From the NCBI GenBank assembly GCA_019059635.1, contig JAGVRJ010000006.1:1116001-1180000 (forward strand): a stretch of DNA of 64,000 nt. The letters run 5' to 3'. The notes beneath the pieces were generated by a model. The model searched no databases. It was not told where the DNA came from and saw only the letters and a list, made by a program, of their open reading frames with translations. The translations under genes were made by a program, and so were the position numbers. Below are positions 1 through 9,734 of the stretch, in pieces; position 1 is the first letter of the stretch; the number at the start of each line of letters is the position of its first letter. The DNA is from Proales similis (Eukaryota > Rotifera > Eurotatoria > Ploima > Proalidae).

Positions 1-6
1 GCTGAT

Positions 7-1818
7 ATGTCTCAGTTCCAATCGGCAAATTTCCTTCAGAAGCTCGTTTTGACCGGCAATCAATTAAAATTTCATCAAGTCATAAGCCAGCTGGGGAACA
101 TTGAGGCTCTTGAAATGCAGAGGTGCTTTCTCCAATCACTTGCATTTGTCAACAGCCTGCCCAGGCTGAAAACGTTGGACCTTACCAATAACCTTCTCAG
201 ATCTTTGGTGTTCCACAAGCTTCAGCTTAGTCTATACTATCTACTCTTGGCAGGGAACAGACTTTCGTATATTGAGGGCATAGAGAATCTGGTTTCGCTC
301 AACTCCCTGGACATCTCGCGAAACCAGTTTACATCCCTGGAAAAAGTCTGCGAGTTCTATTCCACGCTTGAGAGTCTAGACGTGTCCGGAAATCCACTGG
401 CTGACATCTCATGTTTATTAAAGCTCGAAAATCTCTCCAGGCTACGAATCAGAAACAAAGAGCTGAGGTTTAAGGAGGCCGCTATCCAACTACCGCCCCT
501 TATGATCGATTTGACCATTCAGAATGCGCAACTGGACAGTTTGGCATCTTTCGTCGAACTGATAATATTGACGAGGCTTGATCTGCGGCATAACATGATC
601 GAGAATGTTGCTGAACTCGAATATCTGACTGAACTGACTCACCTGATTCTGAGGTACAACAAAATCACCAACATAACCAGTCTAAGGCATCTTCAATACT
701 TGCAATATCTGGATCTGGGATATAATCAAATCGAGTGGCTCGAAGGGGAGTTCAGCTTTCCTTATCTTGAACGTCTCGATTTGAGCTTCAATCGTCTTAA
801 AGTTTTCTCTCTGTTCAAAGATGCAAATCGCTTGAAAGAATTGATATTGTCCGGCAATCAACTGGAATTTACCGGTGACATTCGTGACGCTCCCAGCTTA
901 CAGTTAATTAACTTTGATCGCAATATGCTGAAGAAAATGCCCAAGACAAGAGAAAAAGTAGTTGAAAATTTGAATCTGCGAAGAAATCTTATCAGTGATA
1001 TTGAAGAGATCGCATTATTCTGGCGATTAAGAGATTTGGATGTGAGCCACAATCTTCTTACTTCAATAGAGCCTGTCTGTTCTTTGTTTCAATTGAGTTA
1101 TTTGATTATGAGCTCCAACTTGATTTCAGTTGTTCCTGAATGTATCGTAGAACTGAAAAGATTGGACATCTTAGACCTTTCTGACAATCAGATTCGCACA
1201 ATCCATCTTGAACACAATTATCTACTCGAGATCCATCTAGGCAACAATCAGATCGAGCAGATTGACGGACTGGCCCATTCAAGTAGACTCTTCTTTGCCA
1301 ATAATTCAAACAACAATCTCAGCGAGTTTCCCGAGATGCCAACAAGTCTTTTGATTCTTGAAGCCAACAACTGCAGCCTGAACAATTTTAGCTCATTGTC
1401 AAGACTGACCAGGCTTGTCTCTTTATCAATCGAATTTAATCGAATAGCCAGCGTTGAATTTCTACCAAATGTTGAACTGGACAGATTAAAGTTGAAAGGG
1501 AATGCGGTCAATTTTCCCTTGAAACTAAGCAATGTGGCGGCGATCAAATTTTTGGAGCTAAACTCAATCAGCCTGGCTGAAGCGAGAATATTGCTGACGG
1601 AACTGTTGGTCATCAAAGCGCGCAGCTACTATCAGAAATCGATTTTTGATCTTATTTATCCCAGCATTTTCATTTTCGTCGACCACATTGAGCTAGAATG
1701 TCCCCATCTAATTGAATTTCTAAAGAACGGCATCTTTTTCTCTATCTTGGATATGAACCACTACCTAGAAATTTGTAAACATTTGGAGTTTGATGTTTTT
1801 GATGTACGGCCTGAATAA
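7..1818 (+). CDS. Leucine-rich repeat protein, probably 5'-truncated by window edge
   Basis: The 603 codons are almost entirely SDS22-like leucine-rich repeats of about 22 residues, with the ladder L..L.LS.N.I..I repeated some 20 times. No signal peptide is visible. The reading frame is still open at base 1, so the true start and any secretion signal probably lie upstream. The paralogue at 18279-20505 has the same architecture and a clear signal peptide, and the last 60 residues of both can be aligned (ending LEICKHLEFD here, FLENCKALDF there). Several repeats carry cysteines about 20 residues apart on neighbouring rungs (for example VCEF... to ADISC). LRR ladders of this kind bind proteins; the ligand cannot be inferred. 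An ATTAAA-like signal lies near 1875. An intracellular SDS22-type role is possible if there is truly no signal peptide. Confidence 0.85.
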   Translation: MSQFQSANFLQKLVLTGNQLKFHQVISQLGNIEALEMQRCFLQSLAFVNSLPRLKTLDLTNNLLRSLVFHKLQLSLYYLLLAGNRLSYIEGIENLVSLNSLDISRNQFTSLEKVCEFYSTLESLDVSGNPLADISCLLKLENLSRLRIRNKELRFKEAAIQLPPLMIDLTIQNAQLDSLASFVELIILTRLDLRHNMIENVAELEYLTELTHLILRYNKITNITSLRHLQYLQYLDLGYNQIEWLEGEFSFPYLERLDLSFNRLKVFSLFKDANRLKELILSGNQLEFTGDIRDAPSLQLINFDRNMLKKMPKTREKVVENLNLRRNLISDIEEIALFWRLRDLDVSHNLLTSIEPVCSLFQLSYLIMSSNLISVVPECIVELKRLDILDLSDNQIRTIHLEHNYLLEIHLGNNQIEQIDGLAHSSRLFFANNSNNNLSEFPEMPTSLLILEANNCSLNNFSSLSRLTRLVSLSIEFNRIASVEFLPNVELDRLKLKGNAVNFPLKLSNVAAIKFLELNSISLAEARILLTELLVIKARSYYQKSIFDLIYPSIFIFVDHIELECPHLIEFLKNGIFFSILDMNHYLEICKHLEFDVFDVRPE

Positions 1819-2478
1819 CTGTAATTTCTAGCTTCATCATGTGTGAAATTAAGCGCCGAATTAAAAAAAACTGACATTAAAATATCCTAAAAAAAATGCC
1901 GTTGTTGGTGCAATTTGACCAGATTCATTTCATTCATTTCGTTGATTTTGGTAAGGTTGGCACCCGGGATCAGGGTTCGAGAAGAAAACTTTTGATGTGG
2001 ATTTTTCTATTTGAATGTGTGAATGTGAATTTTAGTTTCCAATTTTCCTTATTTCTCTCTTGCTTTCCATTCCTAATAGCCGTTCTTGCTTTCACCTTGT
2101 GATTTTCAAATTTACTTGCACAAAGGCTGAGTGTCTTGCTTTAGACAAATAAAATATCCACGATTTAGTACGCAAATGTTGAATTCTAATCGGCTAAGCG
2201 AAGAAGCCCACAAACATAGTATTTAAGATTGTCAAAAATCACGAGTTTGTCATCCTCGTAGTAATATTGGCGTCCTGTGCGGGCATCCAAAGTAAATAAA
2301 ACTCAAAACAACAAATGACTTTTTAAGCGGCTTTATGCTTCTGTATTGGCTAATTGAATTGCTTACATTTGTCCGTGTCTTGTTTGAACTTGTGCGAATG
2401 TGCATTTGACTCAGGAGACATTTTGAGCTGAATCTAGCTTTAAACTCAAACATCGAGACCAGCTCCTGGCCTGTGGGG
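1819..2478. other. Intergenic: LRR 3' end and lipocalin 1 upstream region
   Basis: This is AT-rich sequence with no supportable gene. It holds the 3' UTR of the LRR gene and the upstream region of lipocalin 1. The short open frame at 1896-2102 has no coding features. Confidence 0.6.
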
Positions 2479-2485
2479 TATAAAT
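2479..2485 (+). promoter_or_regulatory. TATA box of lipocalin 1
   Basis: TATAAAT lies 67 bp before the lipocalin 1 ATG. A TATA motif at a similar distance occurs before lipocalin 2 (3578) and lipocalin 5 (7105), which supports a shared core-promoter layout. Confidence 0.6.
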
Positions 2486-2545
2486 GCGGGCGAAATAAAG
2501 CACACAAGGTATCGAAACAATTATTAAACATTTAATTGGAACGAA

Positions 2546-3257
2546 ATGCCCAAACTTCTGATCGTCGCCTCTCTCATGTGCCTGGCACTTGCCCAGGCCA
2601 GTCTTATCAACCCCAAGCCATGCCCCAATGTGCCCGTATTCAACCTTGATCTTGAGCGAGTAAGTGCTGCTCATATTTGATAAAAGTGGCTCGTGCTTTA
2701 CTTGGATTTTTCTTAAGTATTTGGGAGATTGGATCTTGCTTGCCGATTCCGAACAAGCCTACAACGCTTCGCGCACTTGCCAACGAGGAACTTACTCGCG
2801 CGGCGATGGACAAAATGTGAACGCTCTCTACGAATGGAAAAGGTCTGCTCCTAATCAAGAATCAATTAATGCTTGATTCGGACTTTATAGTGCTTTTAGC
2901 GAAGGAGTCGATAGAACCCGAAGATTTGTACTTCGATCTGATTCCGAGCGACCTGACCTCTTCTTCGACGACAATCAACAAGCGGAGGTGATGACTTTTG
3001 CTGGCGCTCAACAAACAACTGTGAAACAGTACAACTACGTTCTCTACACTGACTACGAGAATGTCGCAGTTCAATACTCTTGCTACCTGGTGCCGCACGC
3101 GCTTGTCAGCCAGCGAGTCGAGAACTATTTCGTCACTGTTCGTAATCGTAACTTCAACAGCTTCCAACAGTTCAAGCCCGCCGTTGCCGCCCTTTCGGCT
3201 GTCGGAGTTGACCTAGACACTATTGTCTTTATCGACACTGTCGGAGAGCAGTGCTAG
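2546..3257 (+). CDS. Secreted lipocalin 1 (subtype A)
   Basis: Three exons, 2546-2659, 2718-2842 and 2900-3257, give 198 aa. The N-terminus is a signal peptide (MPKLLIVASLMCLALAQA). The mature protein shows lipocalin motif 1 as YLGDW at the start of exon 2 and motif 2 as LYTDYENVAVQYSC in exon 3. Cysteines in PKPCP, SRTCQ, YSCY and the C-terminal GEQC match the four-cysteine arrangement of apolipoprotein D-like lipocalins. It should fold as an extracellular eight-stranded barrel that carries a small hydrophobic ligand, which is unknown here. It is the first of five tandem copies. Intron phases are 0 and 2, shared by all five. The exon 3 acceptor at 2899 was chosen because it keeps the frame and matches the paralogues. 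AATAAA at 3314. Confidence 0.9.
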
Positions 3258-3313
3258 ATTGCAAATTTAGATTCTTGAATTTAACCAAAGTAGACTTTGA
3301 TTCTAGTTGTTTG

Positions 3314-3319
3314 AATAAA
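3314..3319 (+). terminator. Polyadenylation signal, lipocalin 1
   Basis: AATAAA 57 bp after the lipocalin 1 stop codon. Confidence 0.6.
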
Positions 3320-3577
3320 ACCCAAGTAGACAATTTCGAATTGTCTCATTCTCTTATAAAACTGGGGCTACAGACAGACTCGATGATTTGGCTTATTGCA
3401 GCGTTATGAATAGTCTCGGCATTTTTTTTGTCAAATCGTCAAAATATTCAACTTTTGCTGATTCAAAGCGCCCAAAGTGTAAATACCAGGCCTTGATTTT
3501 AAGCTTATTTGGAGCATTCACAGCTATAAAGCAAACATTTTTAAGACTTTAAAGCTTAAATTGTTTACCTAAGTTAG

Positions 3578-3583
3578 TATAAA
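3578..3583 (+). promoter_or_regulatory. TATA box of lipocalin 2
   Basis: TATAAA 57 bp before the lipocalin 2 ATG. A second TATAAA at 3525 is further upstream and fits the spacing of the other copies less well. Confidence 0.5.
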
Positions 3584-3634
3584 TTCGTGAGCGAAATCAA
3601 GAGTGGCTAATTTAAAAGGGGAACTTGATTGAAA

Positions 3635-4351
3635 ATGGCCAAACTGATGATCGTCGCTTCTCTTGTCTGCTTCCTGGCACTGGCCCAGGCCAGTCTTTTC
3701 GACCCTAAGCCCTGTCCGGACGTGCCTGTTTTCGACCTTGATGTTAAGCGAGTATATTGAATTGTGTTCGATCAACGTCATTTCTAGCACTCACTTGGTT
3801 ACTCTTTTTTTTTTCAGTACCTGGGAAACTGGCATTTGATCGCAGAGTCGAATCGATTCTACAATGCTTCGAGAACCTGCCAAGGAGCATTTTTCTCTCA
3901 GCCGAATGAAAATTTCTTGAACGATTTGTATGTGTGGACAGAGTAAGCTGCTCGTTGATCTCTCTTACTTTGCTGCCTGATTAAAAAGACTTCGCTTTCC
4001 AGACCCGATGGAACCGATCGTAGTTATCTACTCTCTTTCAAGACGAGTCAGAGGCCGGATATGTTCATTTACGACCGAAATGTCAAGATTACGACGCTAG
4101 AAGGCAAAGAAAAGGTGCCGGTGCAGCAGTTTAACTATGTATTGTACACCGACTATGAAAACGTGGCGGTTCAATACTCTTGCTACATCAAACCTCATCT
4201 CCTCGTCAGTGAGCGCGTGGATAACTTTTTTATTACAGCACGCGACACGAGTTTCAACAGTTTTCAACTACTGAAGCCGGCTATATCAGCCTTGTCGTCT
4301 ATCGGGGTCGATCTGGACACGATTGTGTTTATAGACAGCACCGAATGTTAA
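3635..4351 (+). CDS. Secreted lipocalin 2 (subtype A)
   Basis: Exons 3635-3751, 3818-3942 and 4003-4351 encode 196 aa. The signal peptide (MAKLMIVASLVCFLALAQA), the SLFDPKPCPDVPVFDLD start, the YLGNW motif and LYTDYENVAVQYSCY are close to lipocalin 1, so this is a recent tandem duplicate. Exon 2 is exactly the same length as in lipocalins 1 and 5 (125 nt). The C-terminus ends in a cysteine (DSTEC), as in copies 1 and 5. As an apolipoprotein D-like lipocalin it should carry a hydrophobic ligand outside the cell. Exon 2 follows a strong polypyrimidine tract (3805-3815). AATAAA at 4382. Confidence 0.9.
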
Positions 4352-4824
4352 ATTTTTAGAACTTTCGGGTTTAGAGACCAGAATAAAGAAGCAAATGCCG
4401 AATCCAGCTTGAATTTACTTTTTTGGGGGGTGATTTTTTAGTCCAAATATTACGTCGAACTTGTTCATACGAGCTTTAGATGTCTTTTGTTTTAAACATT
4501 TTTGCTTTGCCATAATTGGAATTTAAACAGATCTTGATTTGAGGGGATTAGTTTGTGGAGAACTGCAAATTTAGAGTGAGCAGAATGTCAAAATGTAATC
4601 GGGATGACTTTCTCCGCTTTTCCAAACAAAGTCAAATGCGGCCAATCTTATTAGAGCGGACCAATCAAAGCGCTCGGTTAGGCATAGCCATATATGTCTA
4701 AAACTAATAGGTAAACTGAACTGCAAAATCAAACAACCACTTTGTGGGTATTTAAACGGACTCGAAGTCGACTTGGCTCACTACGAACTTGAGTTCAAAG
4801 ATACTAATCACGTAAAGGAAAAGG
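4352..4824. other. Intergenic between lipocalins 2 and 3
   Basis: No gene seen. It contains the AATAAA of lipocalin 2 at 4382 and a possible TATA-like TATTTAAA at 4749, 76 bp before the lipocalin 3 ATG. Confidence 0.5.
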
Positions 4825-5540
4825 ATGAAGTTTCTTGTTTTGTTAGCGGTCGTCTGCTCGGCATATGCCGGTAGCATTGACTGGGCCAAGCACAGAGAAT
4901 GCCCAAAGCTTGTTCCTCAAGCAAATCTTCAAGCAGCCCAAGTGAGTGCATTTTATTGAGATTGAAAACTTGTTTTTCTCATTCTACATTGACAATCAGC
5001 TTTCGGGCGTCTGGTACGAGCTGGTCCGAAAGCAAACGCCTGAAACTGAAGGTGTTGGCTGCAGCTATGTCGAGAATAAAATTGATGGCAACATGGTCCA
5101 CACCGTTTACCACGGAAACACGTAAATTCTCACCAACACAAGCATGTTTAGAGGCATCCAAAGATTAATTTTCAAAATCTTCAAGTCTTGAAGCTGACGT
5201 CGAGATTCCGCTCGAATTCTACTTCAATGAGACCAACCCAGGTGTGTGGAAGAGCAGCGCCCAGCTTCCTCACTACACTCTGCTCGGTGCCGTGAACAAA
5301 GAGGTCAAGGCCAAGACTGTGTTCGTCCTCGCCAACGAGGAGCTCGCCCTCCTATACACTTGTGTGCCGATCAAGCACTTCTGGGGCGCCGAGTTCTTCC
5401 ATTCATTCCACATCATGGCCCGAAACAGGAACTACGACAGTCTTAACGGCTTGGGTCCGTTCTTCGGCACGCTCGAACAGCTCGGCGTCAGCCGAAATGA
5501 GTTGGACTTTGTCTACCAAGGCGAGAACTGCCGCAACTAA
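4825..5540 (+). CDS. Secreted lipocalin 3 (subtype B)
   Basis: Exons 4825-4941, 5000-5121 and 5186-5540 give 197 aa. The signal peptide is MKFLVLLAVVCSAYA. Motif 1 is LSGVWYELV. This copy differs from 1, 2 and 5: exon 2 is 122 nt, the second cysteine sits in a GVGCSYVEN context, and exon 3 contains KHFWGAEFFHSFHIMARNR and ends QGENCRN. The TDY motif 2, present in the four other copies, is replaced by VLANEELALLYTC, so a hallmark of the fold entrance is lost although the cysteine is kept. Subtype B is otherwise shared with lipocalin 4. Third-position GC in exon 3 is visibly higher than in its neighbours, hinting at strong expression. AATAAA at 5649. Confidence 0.9.
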
Positions 5541-5982
5541 ATCGAGCACAATTCAATTTAAGTTTTCCCAAGAAAAAATAGTGCTGTTCTCTAGACGAAT
5601 TAAAATAGCTTCGTTTCAAGTTAGAATCCTCCTTTGCCTGAGATAAAGAATAAACTTCTCGACTTTAAAACACTGTTTTTATCTTGCATAATCGAGAGAA
5701 AGCCGACTGAACGCTGAATTATTGTCCAACAATTCTTTATTTTGAGGATTTTTAAATATAATCTCCGATTCCGAGAGGTAAAGGTTTATTTGCTTGTTCG
5801 GCTATTTCGTTTCGTTAAAAAAACATCGGCCATTTAGGAGCTGGGAAGAATAGAACAAATTTAAATGACATTCTCAAAATGAAGGCAATGATTCATTGAT
5901 ATTTAGAGCCATTTTTGTTGCTGAAACTGAGGCCTGCGCGATTTAGAATTCAGTCGAGTCGTGAGGGATTCAGATATTTAAT
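5541..5982. other. Intergenic between lipocalins 3 and 4
   Basis: AT-rich. It holds the AATAAA of lipocalin 3 (5649) and the upstream region of lipocalin 4. No gene seen. Confidence 0.5.
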
Positions 5983-6725
5983 ATGCAATTCAAGTTGTTG
6001 CTCGCTTTGTTCATCATTAATTTGACCGATGCGACTGATCTATTTGATCAAGATTGGTCCAAGTTCCGCAAGTGTCCTAGACTTGAGCCTCAAAGCAAAA
6101 TCGACATTCAAAGAGTGAGCGCAAAACTGAGTCCAATTATTGCCTTTCTTTTAACAATTTCCGTGCTCTTCACAGCTCTCGGGCAGATGGTACAACTATG
6201 CGCGAAAAGACACGGAGAGCACCAACGGCATCGGCTGCACCTACATTGAAAATCGAATCAAAGATGGCCGAGTGAATATGAAATACTTCTCGAGCAGGTA
6301 AGCACTATTCGCTTGATAGATAATAATTGGAAAATTATTTGCTTCGAAGCCTAGAAGACTCGAATATTCAAACCGTGGTTCGTTTTGAGTTTGACAAAGA
6401 AGAGCCGGCAGTGTGGAAAAGTAGCCGAATGACGACAATCTACAGTCCAACCGGACCTAAACAAGTTTTAGTCGAGTCTGAGACGCTGATTTTGGACACC
6501 GACTATGAGAATTTCGCCTTGTTTTACACCTGTCTGCCGTTGGAGCACTTCTGGCGGACAGACTACTATCACTCGTTTTATGTAATGTCAAGGCAGAGAA
6601 ATCCGACTGCGATGGTCTATTTAAATGCCTTGTTGAGAAAACTTGAAAGTCTGGGTGTGAACAAAAGAGAGATTGAATTGGTCTATCAGGGAGAAAACTG
6701 TCCCAAACAAGGAGCTAGACTTTAA
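5983..6725 (+). CDS. Secreted lipocalin 4 (subtype B)
   Basis: Exons 5983-6114, 6176-6297 and 6350-6725 give 209 aa. The signal peptide is MQFKLLLALFIINLTDATD. Motif 1 reads LSGRWYNYARKD and motif 2 LDTDYENFALFYTC, the most canonical apolipoprotein D-like pair of the cluster. It shares with lipocalin 3 the 122-nt second exon, the GIGCTYIENRI segment and the EHFWRTDYYHSFYVMSRQRN block, so copies 3 and 4 form one subtype. The exon 1 extension (WSKFRKCPRLEPQ) makes it the longest copy. It is probably an extracellular carrier of a hydrophobic ligand. AATAAA at 6751. Confidence 0.9.
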
Positions 6726-7104
6726 TTTCACTACAAGCCTTAGTTAGTCAAATAAACAAGCACCACTACGAATTGGATTTTTTATTTCTTTTTCAAACAA
6801 CTCCTATTCTACAATTGTTTTGGAGATCATCTTCTTTCAAATGTCTTTTGTTCGCTTCACTATTTTTTCTGCTTCTATTTACTTCATCCTGCTTTTTATT
6901 GGTCGATAGCAGGCATGTAGAATGTTTGAATTTAGTTCAATTTACATTCGTAAATGGAAGTAATTAACTTGGATCTCTGTGTGTATGTGGCGTGCGTATT
7001 TGCTAGCGTTTACTCTTTTTCAAATATGCTTTTGGCGAATTTTCTTCTCGGTTTGTTTAGCGTTTCGCCATGATCTATGTGATCACTTCACTCATTCAGT
7101 AGCC
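6726..7104. other. Intergenic between lipocalins 4 and 5
   Basis: AT-rich, holding the poly(A) signal of lipocalin 4 at 6751. The open frames here have no coding character. Confidence 0.5.
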
Positions 7105-7110
7105 TATAAA
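7105..7110 (+). promoter_or_regulatory. TATA box of lipocalin 5
   Basis: TATAAA 63 bp before the lipocalin 5 ATG, the same layout as copies 1 and 2. Confidence 0.55.
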
Positions 7111-7167
7111 TACGACAAGGCACTCGACCCACTGCCTCGTAGATTTAAAAGAATCAGACTGAACGCA

Positions 7168-7883
7168 ATGGAAAAGATTGTCTTTGCCGCTTTACTTTTG
7201 ATCGGAGCCGCTAATGCGAGCCTTTTCAATTTACAGCCGTGTCCTTCTGTGCCTGCCGTCGATCTCGATTTGAAAAGCGTAAGAAGATTAAGCTCGGCCT
7301 TCCTCTCATAGCTTTTTCAGCATTTAACAGATCCTTGGCGACTGGTACCTTTTGGCTGAGTCGGCTCAATTCCACAATTCGTCTCGTGAATGCCAAAGAT
7401 TCAGATTTTCAACGCCCAGTACAAAAATTTTGACCAACGTCTACTCCTACACTGAGTAATTTGGACGATTTCGTCATTTTTCGACTTTCTTAGATTAAGT
7501 TTATTCTAAAAAAAATTTCAAGATTGGACGGAATGGCCAGAAGCGCCAAGTTCAATTTGGAAATTGACCCAACTCGATCGGATCGATTCAGAGAGAACAT
7601 TGTTGTCGAAGCGATGACCCTGCACGGCAACCAGAAGGTTTCAATCAAGACCGACAACTACGTATTGTACACAGACTACGAGAACGTTGCTGTGACCTAC
7701 ACTTGCTTCATCGTGCCACACGCTGTCTTCGCTGAACGAGTCGAAAATGTGTTTGTGCTGGTGCGCAATCGCAGTTTCGACAGCCTTGATCAATTGGTTT
7801 CGGGCGTTGACAAACTGAGAGCGATCGGAAGCGATCTGGACCAATTGACTTTCCGTGGTTTGAGCTCAGAAAATTGCTGCTAA
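7168..7883 (+). CDS. Secreted lipocalin 5 (subtype A)
   Basis: Exons 7168-7278, 7331-7455 and 7523-7883 give 198 aa. The signal peptide is MEKIVFAALLLIGAANA. Motifs are ILGDWYLLAES at the start of exon 2 and LYTDYENVAVTYTC in exon 3. Cysteine pattern, the 125-nt second exon and the RVENVFVLVRNRSFDSL block place it with lipocalins 1 and 2, although it lies after the two subtype B copies. The order A-A-B-B-A implies more than simple serial duplication. The C-terminus ends ENCC, with one extra cysteine. It should be an extracellular carrier; the ligand is unknown. Confidence 0.9.
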
Positions 7884-8030
7884 ACTCCAACCGACTGCTC
7901 CTTGCTCTCTAATTTTGTCTCATTCTGACGCTTGATTTGGTAGATATTAGTAAAATGCAACTTAAGACTAGTGAGTCGCCTTTCCTCTCATACAGATAAT
8001 GACCGGCTGGGAAATTTGGGATTGGCTGAG

Positions 8031-8453
8031 TCAGTTGGGAGGCCTGGTTGGCATTGAGTCGTTGGCCACCATTGAGAGGATAGAATTTACATGCTGACGT
8101 AGCGACTCTTCGTGTGTACTGATGAGGTGATGAAGAATGAGTCGCTTACTAAACGACTGAGAGCAAAGAGGGCATTTGACCGGGCTTTGGCTACACCTGG
8201 CCTGATGCATTCGAAGTTCTCCACGGTTCATTTGGCGATTGCAGTAGATGCACTCGCTGGGCAGTGAGTCGATCATTCGACGAGCCAGCACCGACTCGTT
8301 GTACACACACCGCTTGCGGCACATGGCGCACAGGCTAACTTGTTGAATGCAACAGCGACAGAACAGCTTGTGACAACAGGTCGTCTCAACTGGCTCTTGA
8401 CACAGCTCGAGACAAATTGAACATTTGAGATCTTCCAGTAAACTTTTTTCCAT
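8031..8453 (-). CDS. RING-finger protein with TRAF-like zinc fingers
   Basis: A 140-aa single-exon protein. Residues about 11-45 form a C3HC4 RING: CSIC, then CCHKLFCRCC, then CAMCRKRC. Behind it, residues about 70-115 hold CIYC...HQARC and CPLC...HHLISTH, which resemble a TRAF-type finger followed by a C2H2-like finger. The layout is that of a short RING E3 ubiquitin ligase with substrate-binding fingers but no TRAF/MATH domain. It would accept ubiquitin from an E2 via the RING; substrate unknown. The ATG at 8453 precedes the RING by ten residues, as usual for the family. It lies downstream of the secreted WD40 gene on the same strand, 375 bp apart, with no sign of a shared transcript. Confidence 0.8.
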   Translation of the reverse strand: MEKSLLEDLKCSICLELCQEPVETTCCHKLFCRCCIQQVSLCAMCRKRCVYNESVLARRMIDSLPSECIYCNRQMNRGELRMHQARCSQSPVKCPLCSQSFSKRLILHHLISTHEESLRQHVNSILSMVANDSMPTRPPN

Positions 8454-8828
8454 TCTCTTGGTCTCTTGGTATTCAAGCGGATCGGCTTTTCAATAATTGG
8501 AGCTGTGTGCTTGGCCTTGTTCTTCTGGCTGAATTAGAATAATCGCTGGATGAATGGCTCACGAACCGAGACACAACATACCGGTTGCACAGTGGGAGCG
8601 ATTCGTGTTTCAGCTGCATAATTCCCCAATTAGCGGAACGTCGAACCCAGCAACAGAGCTGTTTAACAACTAACGTGGCGATTTTGTCGACTCTTACATA
8701 ATCGCACGGATTGATGTCAACAAAAGCAAAAAAGCAAACAACTTTGGCTTTATTACTATCTTGAGAGTTTACTTGCATATGAGCGACTTGAAACCTGAGC
8801 TTGCTCTGCACACCGTTCAGCTATTTGT

Positions 8829-9734
8829 TTATTGAATCAGATTCTTATTTGACCAAATTTTAATTGAACGGTCGTTAGATGCTGACGCAATTTTATTGCC
8901 CGGCAAACAGATAATTGCATTTATTGGTCCTGAATGAGCCCACAGTTGACTAACTAATCTTTCATTGTCCAAGTCCCAGACGATCAGGAAGCCGTTTCCT
9001 GTTCCACTTGCAATCTGATTGTTGCCTACCGTGGTTATCGATACAATCGGCTGATTTGACAGCATTCGATTGGACTCTTGGCCGGTGGTGAGATTCCAAA
9101 CGCGCACACTGCCGTCTTTTGAGCCGCTGATTAGTCGATTGCCTTCCAACACTTGAAGACAATTAACGAAATCAGAGTGGCCGTTCAGTGAGAGTATGAG
9201 CGAGTTGGTGTTCAGATCCCATATTTTGAGCTCAGCATACGACCCGCTGGCTAGACGGTTATTATCCAAAGCAGCCAATGACATTGTCCAACTAGAGTGC
9301 GCCTTGAATGAGTTTATTTCTTTGAACTGGTCCCAGACTTTGATTGTCAAATCTGATGATCCGGTTGCAAACTGGCCGTTGGGCAGAGCGGCCAATGAAT
9401 AAATTGCACCTTTGTGTCCGTAAAGAGTTCGCAGTCTCTGGCCCAAAATCAGATCCCAAATAATTATGGAGCCGTCCCAAGAAGTGCTCACAAGCTTTTG
9501 GCCAGGCAGCTCAGTCATTGCGGAAATGTAGCTCAAGTGTCCCGTAAGGGTCTTTAATGCCGTGTAGGTGCTCAGGTCCCATAGCTTTATTTCTGCGTAC
9601 GAGCCGCTTGCCAATAAGCCGGAGGATAAATTGCATAAGGCTGGTACCCAGTCGATATGAGCCTCGAATTGAGCGTCAAGTTGTAAACAGTGCGTAACTG
9701 CAATTAAAATTGATAAGGCAATAAACAGCTTCAT
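8829..9734 (-). CDS. Secreted seven-bladed WD40 protein
   Basis: A 301-aa intronless gene. The first 17 residues (MKLFIALSILIAVTHCL) are a textbook signal peptide; no transmembrane segment or ER-retention tail follows. The rest is one complete WD40 propeller. The blade-ending dipeptides occur at regular ~40-residue spacing (KLWD, IIWD, KVWD, KIWD, RVWN, IVWD, KIWS), with GH or AH starting most blades. The first strand (FEAHIDWVP) would close the ring with the last blade (ASASNDRSIKIW). WD40 propellers are normally cytosolic or nuclear scaffolds, so an exported one is unusual. There are few cysteines and no extra domain, so it is probably a binding platform in the secretory pathway or outside the cell. 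The blades resemble one another closely (ASGSYAE twice), suggesting recent internal repeat amplification. Ligand unknown. Confidence 0.9.
   Translation of the reverse strand: MKLFIALSILIAVTHCLQLDAQFEAHIDWVPALCNLSSGLLASGSYAEIKLWDLSTYTALKTLTGHLSYISAMTELPGQKLVSTSWDGSIIIWDLILGQRLRTLYGHKGAIYSLAALPNGQFATGSSDLTIKVWDQFKEINSFKAHSSWTMSLAALDNNRLASGSYAELKIWDLNTNSLILSLNGHSDFVNCLQVLEGNRLISGSKDGSVRVWNLTTGQESNRMLSNQPIVSITTVGNNQIASGTGNGFLIVWDLDNERLVSQLWAHSGPINAIICLPGNKIASASNDRSIKIWSNKNLIQ

Noticed and set aside
8473-8811. Open frame of about 110 codons on the minus strand between the RING and secreted WD40 genes
   Set aside because: Its only wide extent starts from GTG; from ATG (8778) it lacks domains, and it fills exactly the expected promoter/UTR interval of the RING gene.
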